From: Prolixibacteraceae bacterium UBA1413
GTDB lineage: Bacteria > Bacteroidota > Bacteroidia > Bacteroidales > Prolixibacteraceae
DNA: 64,000 nucleotides
Direction: 5' to 3'
Assembly: GCA_002304925.1 (NCBI GenBank)
Contig: DBPT01000020.1
Span: 1-64,000, forward strand
In this document: piece by piece, positions 8,611 through 15,188 of the stretch
Numbering within the stretch: position 1 is the first letter of the stretch
How the letters are laid out: each line of letters starts with the position of its first letter
Position numbers and translations under genes: made by a program
The notes under the pieces: model-generated
Told to the model about the DNA's origin: nothing
What the model saw: the letters and a program-made list of their open reading frames with translations, nothing else
The model's database searches: none

Positions 8611-10041
8611 GTGAAAATTGATCAGAACCAGATTCCTAAGATAGCAACCTATGTGCTGACGGGCTTGTCTGTAATTATTTTGATGTGGTGGGTGAATTAC
8701 GACCCTACCCGGGATTTTACGCAAAGCCTTCCGGGCATGGACAACCGGGGTTCCGGGGGTGTGGGTGATACGGTTGACATCGGCACCCTCTTCGACCGGT
8801 ACGCCGATGATTACACCCCCCTGACAGAAACCTGGCCCCGGTTCCGCGGTGAACATTTTGACAATATTTCCCGCTCGGGCATACCTTTGCTGGCGAAATT
8901 CGGATCCTCAGGTCCTGATGTCCGCTGGTCGGTCGAATTGGGAGAAGGCCACTCCGGGGCTGCCATTTATGAAGGCTTGGTCTATGTGCTGGATTACCAC
9001 GAGGAGGAACGTGCCGATTTTCTGCGCTGCTTTTCACTTACCACGGGAAAGGAGCAGTGGAGGAGGGGGTACAACGTGCATGTGAAGAGAAACCATGGTA
9101 TGTCACGAACGGTTCCTGCCGTCACCGACAGTTTTATTGTGACCATGGGACCCCGGTGTCATGTCATGTGCCTCGACCGCCTGACCGGCGACTTCCGCTG
9201 GGGAATTGACATCGAAAAGGAATACCGGTCGGAGGTGCCATTGTGGTATACCGGGCAGTGTCCCCTGATCGACGGAAATGTGGCAGTACTCGCCACAGGA
9301 GGAACTGCCCTGATGATCGGCGTCGATCTCCTTACCGGCAGGAAAATCTGGGAAACACCCAATCCCCGCGGCTGGAAGATGTCGCATTCATCCATCATTC
9401 CCTTTACTTTTGACGGTCGCAGGATGTATGTGTACAGCGCTTCCGGGGGAATAGCAGGAATTGCAGCCGATGGTCCTGAGGCAGGCAAAGTGCTTTGGGA
9501 AACAGAGGCCTGGAATAAACAGGTCGTCGCGCCTTCCCCGGTATGTATGCCCGACGGGAAAATTTTCATTACGGCAGGATATGGCTCCGGAAGCATGGTC
9601 CTCCACTTAACGCCATCAGGTGATAAATTCGACGTGGAAATGCTTTACGAATACAAACCCAGCGGAGGGCTGGCATGTGAACAGCAAACGCCCTTGTTTT
9701 GGGAAGGCCATCTTTTCGGCATCCTGCCAAAAGACGGAGGACCCCTGCGGAATCAACTGGTTTGTGTAAACCCTTCCGACACCCGGAAAATCGTGTGGGC
9801 CAGCGGGTCTGAAAAAAGATTCGGACTGGGCCCTTACTTCATGGCTGACAACAAAATCTATTTGCTCAACGAAGAGGGAACACTCTTTATCCTTCAGCCT
9901 TCCTCTTCGGGATATAAAGAACTCGACCAGGCAAAAGTGATCGCCGACGGACACGATGCCTGGGCTCCCCTGGCGCTGGCCGACGGATATCTGGTCGCCC
10001 GCGATTCAAAAACCATGATATGTATTAACTTGCGCAAATAA
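8611..10041 (+). CDS. Membrane-anchored PQQ-like beta-propeller protein (3rd)
   Basis: A 476-residue propeller with an N-terminal membrane anchor at about residues 10-30 (containing VLTGLSVIILMWW) instead of a cleavable signal, so the propeller should sit outside the cytoplasmic membrane. Blade turns include FSLTTGKEQW, LDRLTGDFRW and VDLLTGRKIW. The end (DAWAPLALADGYLVARD) is a diverged version of the HWAH...RHG terminus of the two preceding proteins, so all three share ancestry. The start is GTG at 8611; the nearest ATG (8604) is out of frame. It sits 9 nt after the previous stop in a clear operon. It carries no heme or iron-sulfur motif. Confidence 0.82.
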   Translation: MKIDQNQIPKIATYVLTGLSVIILMWWVNYDPTRDFTQSLPGMDNRGSGGVGDTVDIGTLFDRYADDYTPLTETWPRFRGEHFDNISRSGIPLLAKFGSSGPDVRWSVELGEGHSGAAIYEGLVYVLDYHEEERADFLRCFSLTTGKEQWRRGYNVHVKRNHGMSRTVPAVTDSFIVTMGPRCHVMCLDRLTGDFRWGIDIEKEYRSEVPLWYTGQCPLIDGNVAVLATGGTALMIGVDLLTGRKIWETPNPRGWKMSHSSIIPFTFDGRRMYVYSASGGIAGIAADGPEAGKVLWETEAWNKQVVAPSPVCMPDGKIFITAGYGSGSMVLHLTPSGDKFDVEMLYEYKPSGGLACEQQTPLFWEGHLFGILPKDGGPLRNQLVCVNPSDTRKIVWASGSEKRFGLGPYFMADNKIYLLNEEGTLFILQPSSSGYKELDQAKVIADGHDAWAPLALADGYLVARDSKTMICINLRK

Positions 10042-10049
10042 CCTGAAAA

Positions 10050-11009
10050 ATGAAAAACAAGGCAATCACCTTCTTCCTCATCGGCATGGCTTTGGTCATT
10101 GTAGGAGTCATTGTCGCGGATTACCTTTTGAAACATCCGGGGCGACAGCAGGCCAATCCCTATGCGTATGATATGGATTCGCAATTGGAAGTCCCCGAAG
10201 AGATCATCCTTTACAAAGAAAGCCGCAATTTCAAGCTTAACCTGGACCATCCGGCAGCCATTTCCTATGCGGAAGGGAAACTGGTTGTAGCCGGAGACCG
10301 GAAAATTGTAGTCCTTGACCTGGCGGGGAAGCTCATCAGTGAGGCCCCCGTTGATATGGATCCGGCATGTGTCAAAGCCTTGGGAGACCGCTTTTATGTG
10401 GGCGGAGGCAACCGTATTGTATCCCTGGATGCCACCGGCACCCTGGTGTCATCCTTTTCAGGACTCGCTGAAAATTCTGTCATCACCTCCATCGATGCAT
10501 CAGGGGAGGATATTTTCGCTGCCGACGCGGGCAGAAGGGTAGTATGCCGCTTTGGTCGCGATGGGGTCAAAGAACTTGAATTTGAAGGTAAATCAGGGGA
10601 TAATTCCAATCATGGTTTTATTGTACCGAGTCCTTTTTTTGACTTGCTGGTCAACTCCTTTGATGAACTGTGGGTTGTCAATCCCGGTAAACACGCCCTT
10701 GAAAATTATACCTACGACGGGGAACTGAGGGGATTCTGGAACGCATCCCTTGCCGGGGTGAAAGGATTTAGCGGCTGTTGTAATCCCGCCCATATTGCAA
10801 CCCTGCCCAACGGTAACTTCGTCACCGCCGAAAAGGGAGTCGTCAGGATCAAGGAATACAAAGCCTCGGGAGAGTTCGTGGGGGTGGTGGCCGCTCCGGC
10901 AAAATTCGGTGAAGACCAGAAAGCCCCTGATCTGGCCTGTGATGAAGAGGGGAGGGTATATGCCCTCGATCCCGGGAAAAAAATGATCCGCGTTTTTGAA
11001 AAATTGTGA
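10050..11009 (+). CDS. Membrane-anchored NHL-like beta-propeller protein
   Basis: A 319-residue protein with one N-terminal membrane helix (about residues 4-24) and a six-bladed-type propeller body. The repeats resemble NHL/SMP-30 blades rather than PQQ blades: IVVLDLAGK, IVSLDATGT, VVCRFGRDG and IKEYKASGE. Near residue 245 a GCCNPAH segment supplies two adjacent cysteines and a histidine, a possible metal or disulfide site unusual for the fold. The gene is 8 nt downstream of the previous propeller and its stop lies 2 nt before the ATG of the next gene, so it belongs to the same transcript. Its proximity to Tat iron-sulfur proteins suggests a scaffold for an extracytoplasmic redox complex. 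Confidence 0.75.
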   Translation: MKNKAITFFLIGMALVIVGVIVADYLLKHPGRQQANPYAYDMDSQLEVPEEIILYKESRNFKLNLDHPAAISYAEGKLVVAGDRKIVVLDLAGKLISEAPVDMDPACVKALGDRFYVGGGNRIVSLDATGTLVSSFSGLAENSVITSIDASGEDIFAADAGRRVVCRFGRDGVKELEFEGKSGDNSNHGFIVPSPFFDLLVNSFDELWVVNPGKHALENYTYDGELRGFWNASLAGVKGFSGCCNPAHIATLPNGNFVTAEKGVVRIKEYKASGEFVGVVAAPAKFGEDQKAPDLACDEEGRVYALDPGKKMIRVFEKL

Positions 11010-11011
11010 CC

Positions 11012-11200
11012 ATGGAAAGGAGGGATTTTTTAAAACGGGGCACCCGGGGACTCCTGACTGTCGGACTTATGGGGGCTGCAGGTTACCTGCTGATTTCAGG
11101 AAAAGTGACCCGGCAGGGCAATTGCAGGGAGTCTGCACCCTGCGGAAAGTGTAAGAAATCAGCCTCTTGTAATTTGAAGAAGAGCGGTCATGGAAAATGA
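11012..11200 (+). CDS. Small Tat-targeted four-cysteine protein
   Basis: A 62-residue protein. Its first 30 residues are a twin-arginine signal (MERRDFLKRG followed by a hydrophobic stretch), and the remainder carries four cysteines as CX5CX2CX5C (Cys38, 44, 47, 53) in a Lys-rich tail. Tat targeting implies folding or cofactor insertion in the cytoplasm, so a small metal or Fe-S site is plausible, although the spacing is not that of a standard ferredoxin. The ATG at 11012 was preferred over a GTG two codons earlier because it starts the RR motif directly. It overlaps the next Tat gene by 11 nt, implying co-translation. I know of no named family for it. Confidence 0.7.
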   Translation: MERRDFLKRGTRGLLTVGLMGAAGYLLISGKVTRQGNCRESAPCGKCKKSASCNLKKSGHGK

Positions 11201-11756
11201 TAAAATCAAATCGAGGCGGGAATTCATCCGGGGAGGTGCCCGGATCTCCCTGGCACTGGCAATGGGTGGCATTGCCGGATTTGCTGCCGCAGGGATTTCC
11301 CGGGAAAAATGGGTGTGGCAGATCGACCCCTTTGAATGCACCCAGTGCGGAAGATGCGCCACAGAGTGTGTCCTGACACCCTCGGCAGTCAAATGTGTGC
11401 ACGCATTTGACCTTTGCGGTTACTGCGACCTCTGCGGAGGATATCTTAAACCCAACAGCAACGCACTCAGCACCGCCGGCGAAAATCAGCTCTGTCCGAC
11501 TTCCGCCATCAGCCGCAAATTCATCGAAGAACCCTATTTCGAATATATAATAAACGAAAATCTGTGCATCGGCTGCGGAAAATGCGTCAAGGGATGTACT
11601 TCCTTCGGGAACGGATCGTTGCACCTGCAGATCATGCACAACCTCTGCGTTAATTGTAACCAGTGCGCCATCGCCCGCTCCTGTCCCTCCAATGCCATCC
11701 GCCGTGTGAAGGCCAGCGAAGCCTACCTGGTGAAGGGGGACTTTACAAAGGATTAA
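11190..11756 (+). CDS. Tat-exported multi-[4Fe-4S] ferredoxin-like protein
   Basis: A 188-residue iron-sulfur protein of the HmcB/NrfC/DmsB-like type that passes electrons between partners outside the membrane. The Tat signal is SRREFIRGG followed by a hydrophobic segment to about residue 37. It has 17 cysteines. Full or near-full cluster motifs are CTQCGRCATEC (50-60), CGYCDLC (76-82) with Cys69 and Cys102, CIGCGKCVKGC (126-136) and CVNCNQC with Cys165 (153-165). That is enough for about four [4Fe-4S] clusters. In known systems such subunits serve a molybdopterin or heme catalytic subunit, but none is encoded in the window. It overlaps the small Tat protein upstream and precedes a repeat-rich spacer. 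Confidence 0.87.
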   Translation: MENDKIKSRREFIRGGARISLALAMGGIAGFAAAGISREKWVWQIDPFECTQCGRCATECVLTPSAVKCVHAFDLCGYCDLCGGYLKPNSNALSTAGENQLCPTSAISRKFIEEPYFEYIINENLCIGCGKCVKGCTSFGNGSLHLQIMHNLCVNCNQCAIARSCPSNAIRRVKASEAYLVKGDFTKD

Positions 11757-11993
11757 TAACTTAGAAGGGGTTAAGGCTGAGGTTAAGGTCAAGAGCCGTC
11801 GCTCCGCTCTGACAGGTTGAGGTTGAGATTAAGATATGCCGCGTAACTGGTTGAGATTGAGTTTAATATGTGGTGTAACTGGTTGAGGTTGAGGTTAAAA
11901 TTAAGATTAAGATTAAGATTCATGGTGTAACGGGTTGATGTATTTGAGTTTGGATTTGAATGTTTAAAAGTCGTATGAACAAAGGATCTAAAT
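11757..11993. repeat. Low-complexity GGTTGA/ATTAAG hexamer repeat region
   Basis: Intergenic DNA built of degenerate hexamers (GGTTGA, GAGATT, ATTAAG). A 15-nt unit, gtgtaactggttgag, recurs with one or two changes at 11841, 11873 and 11925. A (ATTAAG)n tract follows at about 11898-11920. The same type of sequence appears in inverted orientation at 20320-20356, on the other side of the downstream gene block. I find no coding potential; the Leu-Asn runs on the other strand come only from the hexamers. Confidence 0.7.
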
Positions 11994-12011
11994 ATGAACA
12001 AAGGATCTAAA
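11975..12011 (+). repeat. Tandem 18-19 nt duplication at a start codon
   Basis: The start region of the next gene, atgaacaaaggatctaaa, is present twice in a row (11975-11992 and 11994-12011). Because the unit is 19 nt, the first copy is out of frame and reaches a stop after eleven codons; only the second opens the 427-residue protein. This looks like a recent slippage duplication that also copied the initiation region. Confidence 0.8.
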
Positions 12012-13277
12012 ATAGCAACGAGGTTTCTTCTGGTTTGGCTTCTTATGTTTACGCTGGTGACGGGGATGTACGGGCAGCAGCAGCGTTTTCCGAAGCCTGA
12101 ATTTGAATCAGGGTATGCACAGCCCCACACCCTCACCCCTGAGCCCCGTTCCACGGCCATGGAATGGTTGGATGTGGCTGTGCTCACCGCTGTCATGGCT
12201 TTGTCGGCCTGGTTTGTGTTGTGCAAGCGTTCAAGACAGGGCATCCTTTGGTTGTCGGTTTTTACACTCCTCTATTTTGGATTTTATCGTGATGGCTGCA
12301 TCTGTGCCGTAGGCTCTTTGCAGAATGTCGCCCTTTCATTTGCCGATCCTAGTTACGCCATTTCGGTGACGGTACTGTTGTTTTTTTTGTTACCCCTGAT
12401 CTTCAGCCTTTTCTTTGGAAGGGTCTTTTGTGGGGCTGCCTGTCCCCTTGGGGTAATTCAGGACCTGATCATCGTGAAACCCATTTCCATGCCTTCGTGG
12501 CTCCGGAAAACCTTGGGACTGATTCCTTACATATACCTGGCGCTGGCGCTCCTTTTCGCGGCGACGGGGAGTGATTTCCTGGTATGCCGTTATGATCCTT
12601 TTGTGGGGATTTTCAGGATGGACGCCCCCTTTCTGATGACCATCCTGGGCGTGGCATTCCTCCTGACGGGATTGTTCATCGGCAGGCCTTACTGCCGGTT
12701 TTTATGCCCCTACGGCGTTCTCCTGAACTGGACCTCGACGGTCTCCAAATGGCATTTGACCATCACCCCTGCCCATTGTATCCGCTGTAAACTGTGTACC
12801 ACCTCCTGTCCTTTCGATGCCATCGACCGCCCGACTGATCCCAAAGTAATCAAGGGATCGCACGACGGAGCAAAACGGTTTCTTGTGTATGCCCTGCTGA
12901 TTCCGGTATGGATGGCCGCCGGCGGCTTTGTGGGTTTCAAAGCCCATATCCGGCTTTCCAAAGCAAATCCCGATGTTTATCTTGCCGAATTACTGATCAC
13001 CCATCCGGAAGTAAAAAAGGATCGGGATAATATCGACGTACAGACTTTTCTCAGCTCGGCCAAAACGATGGATCAACTGGTGGAGGAAGCCCGGGGAATC
13101 CGCAGAAAATTCAAGTATGGCAGCACTGCTGCCGGAGCCTTTATCGGATTGGTGATCGGGATGACCCTCCTGAACCAGGTGATATTCAGGAGAAACGAGG
13201 ACTATGTGCCCAACAACGGAGCGTGTTTCAGCTGCGGAAGGTGCATGGATTTTTGTCCGGTGGAGAGAAAAAGTTGA
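11994..13277 (+). CDS. NapH/NosR-like membrane polyferredoxin
   Basis: A 427-residue integral membrane iron-sulfur protein. After a signal-like first helix it has about six membrane segments, two CX3CP motifs (CGAACP at 146-151, CRFLCP at 234-239) characteristic of the NapH/NosR/CcoG family, one ferredoxin motif CIRCKLCTTSCP (262-273), and a second, CFSCGRCMDFCP, at the extreme C-terminus (411-422). A CIC pair (102-104) lies in a membrane-proximal loop. Family members pass electrons from the quinol pool or cytoplasmic donors across the membrane. Here it sits between Tat ferredoxin genes and the cytoplasmic diaphorase genes, fitting a transmembrane relay. The second copy of a duplicated start region is the one in frame. 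Confidence 0.85.
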   Translation: MNKGSKIATRFLLVWLLMFTLVTGMYGQQQRFPKPEFESGYAQPHTLTPEPRSTAMEWLDVAVLTAVMALSAWFVLCKRSRQGILWLSVFTLLYFGFYRDGCICAVGSLQNVALSFADPSYAISVTVLLFFLLPLIFSLFFGRVFCGAACPLGVIQDLIIVKPISMPSWLRKTLGLIPYIYLALALLFAATGSDFLVCRYDPFVGIFRMDAPFLMTILGVAFLLTGLFIGRPYCRFLCPYGVLLNWTSTVSKWHLTITPAHCIRCKLCTTSCPFDAIDRPTDPKVIKGSHDGAKRFLVYALLIPVWMAAGGFVGFKAHIRLSKANPDVYLAELLITHPEVKKDRDNIDVQTFLSSAKTMDQLVEEARGIRRKFKYGSTAAGAFIGLVIGMTLLNQVIFRRNEDYVPNNGACFSCGRCMDFCPVERKS

Positions 13278-13291
13278 TCCTACCATATCGA

Positions 13292-15181
13292 ATGACGATG
13301 AATATAGAGAACAAATTGACATTATCGCGGAATGTGGCCGTGGTTTCCGGGATTTTCTGCCTGGCGGTTTCATTTCTCCTGCTGCTGAATTACTGGCAGG
13401 TGAGCCGTTTTGATCCTTTGGAGAGCAAGGCCATGGAGGTACTGGTGGAGCGCCTGTCGGAGAATCCCGATGATGATGCCCTGAAAAATGACATCCGGAA
13501 CATGGACCTCCTGGCCCGGAAAGCTTATTTCAACAGTCACTGGCAGATCAGGACGGGAAGCTATCTGTTGCTGTTCGGCGCTGTTCTGTTTGCCTTTGCT
13601 CTGCGGATGTACCATTCCCTGAAATCGAAAATTGAAGTTCCGGAACCCCATGGCGAGGATGAGTTGCAAGCCCGCCTCCTGTCTCAGAAATGGATCCTCA
13701 TTTCGGGTGCGGCAGTGCTTATCCTTGCCCTGGCAGGCTCTCATGCATCGGTCAACCATCTGACCTCGTTTGGTACCGGCAAGCCCGGGGAGTCCCTCCC
13801 GGTGACGAAGGCAGAAGAGAACATTGAAGTGATAGAAGTAGGCGGGGAACCTGTTTTACAATCTGGCGATTCGCTATTGGCGGCTGACGGCAGTGCCGCG
13901 GATGACAGCATCGGAATGCTTGCCGGCGACGATGAATCCCCCAGAAGCACCACGACCCCGGCGGGGGAGATGTCATTACCCGCCACTTCCGGAGCAGAAA
14001 CAACGGTCAACTTTGTCTTTCCGGAGGCTGGAACCCTCAGGGCCCATTATCCCGCATTCCGGGGAGCTTTCGGAAACGGGATATCGGCACACAAAAATGT
14101 TCCTGTCGATTTCGACGGTCCCTCGGGGAAGAACATCCTCTGGAAAGTCAACGTACCCCTGGCGGGAAATAATTCACCGGTGATCTGGGGCGACAGGCTC
14201 TTTCTCTCAGGCGCAAACGCGCAGAAAAGGGAAATCTATTGCTATGACAGGTACGGGGGTAAACTGCTGTGGACTGCCTCCGCCAGTGACATCCCGGGAA
14301 GTCCGCCAACCTCGCCCAAAACCACCGATGATACCGGATTGGCAGCCCCCTCGGTGACTACCGACGGGAATTGTGTCTACGCCATCTTCGGAAACGGAGA
14401 TCTCCTCGCCGTGGATTACAACGGGAAACGGATGTGGGCGAGAAACCTGGGCATGCCCGACAACCATTACGGCCACTCTTCCTCACTCCTGGCGTGGAAG
14501 AATAAATTATACGTTCAATATGATACCAACAAGGGGAGGAAACTGCTCGCCCTGAATGTTCAGACAGGTGAAATGTTGTGGGAAACCAACCGGAATGTGA
14601 AAATCTCCTGGGCGAGTCCCATCATGGCCAATATCGGCGGAAAATACCAGGTGATCCTCTCTGCCGACCCCTTGGTGGCCGGATATGATGCGGAAACAGG
14701 CAAACAACTGTGGAGTGCATCTGTCCTGTCGGGAGAGGTGGGATCCTCGCCTGCCTTTGGGGAAGGACTGGTATTTGCCGCCAATGAGTATGCCCGCCTG
14801 GTGGCTATCAATCCTTCGGGCGGACAGGTCGTTTGGGAACAGGATGAATACCTCCCCGAAGTCGCCAGTCCGGTGGTATCGGGCGGACTCCTCTTCGTGG
14901 CAACCAGCTATGGGGTGCTGGCCTGTTACGATGCCAAAACAGGGGAAAAACTGTGGGAACACGACGGCGGAACAGGCTACTATTCCTCACCGGTAGTTGC
15001 CGACGGTAAACTGATCATTTTTGATACCGAAGGCAAGATGCAGGCTTTTGCGCTGGCACGTGAAAAAAACCTGGTATCGGAAAGTGCACTGGGGGTCAAG
15101 GTCGTGACAACCCCGGCATTTGCCAATAACCGGATGTTCGTCAGGACTGGAAATGCCCTATGGTGTATCGGGTCTAAATAA
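13292..15181 (+). CDS. Membrane protein with PQQ-like beta-propeller (4th)
   Basis: A 629-residue protein in two parts. The first 160 residues contain three membrane segments (around VSGIFCLAVSFLLLL, SYLLLFGAVLFAFAL and WILISGAAVLILALA) separated by an extracytoplasmic loop. A Ser/Thr/Asp/Glu-rich linker (about 170-240) leads to a C-terminal PQQ-type propeller. At least six blade turns are visible: YDRYGGKLLW, VDYNGKRMW, LNVQTGEMLW, YDAETGKQLW, INPSGGQVVW and YDAKTGEKLW. The start was taken at ATG 13292, 14 nt after the upstream stop, rather than at a longer in-frame start inside that gene. No cofactor ligand is obvious. It ends 7 nt before the diaphorase fusion gene. Confidence 0.84.
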   Translation: MTMNIENKLTLSRNVAVVSGIFCLAVSFLLLLNYWQVSRFDPLESKAMEVLVERLSENPDDDALKNDIRNMDLLARKAYFNSHWQIRTGSYLLLFGAVLFAFALRMYHSLKSKIEVPEPHGEDELQARLLSQKWILISGAAVLILALAGSHASVNHLTSFGTGKPGESLPVTKAEENIEVIEVGGEPVLQSGDSLLAADGSAADDSIGMLAGDDESPRSTTTPAGEMSLPATSGAETTVNFVFPEAGTLRAHYPAFRGAFGNGISAHKNVPVDFDGPSGKNILWKVNVPLAGNNSPVIWGDRLFLSGANAQKREIYCYDRYGGKLLWTASASDIPGSPPTSPKTTDDTGLAAPSVTTDGNCVYAIFGNGDLLAVDYNGKRMWARNLGMPDNHYGHSSSLLAWKNKLYVQYDTNKGRKLLALNVQTGEMLWETNRNVKISWASPIMANIGGKYQVILSADPLVAGYDAETGKQLWSASVLSGEVGSSPAFGEGLVFAANEYARLVAINPSGGQVVWEQDEYLPEVASPVVSGGLLFVATSYGVLACYDAKTGEKLWEHDGGTGYYSSPVVADGKLIIFDTEGKMQAFALAREKNLVSESALGVKVVTTPAFANNRMFVRTGNALWCIGSK

Positions 15182-15188
15182 GGAGGGA

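Noticed and set aside
11820..11940. CRISPR-like array
   Set aside because: Three 15-nt units recur, but spacing is irregular, intervening sequence is itself repetitive, and there are no cas genes.
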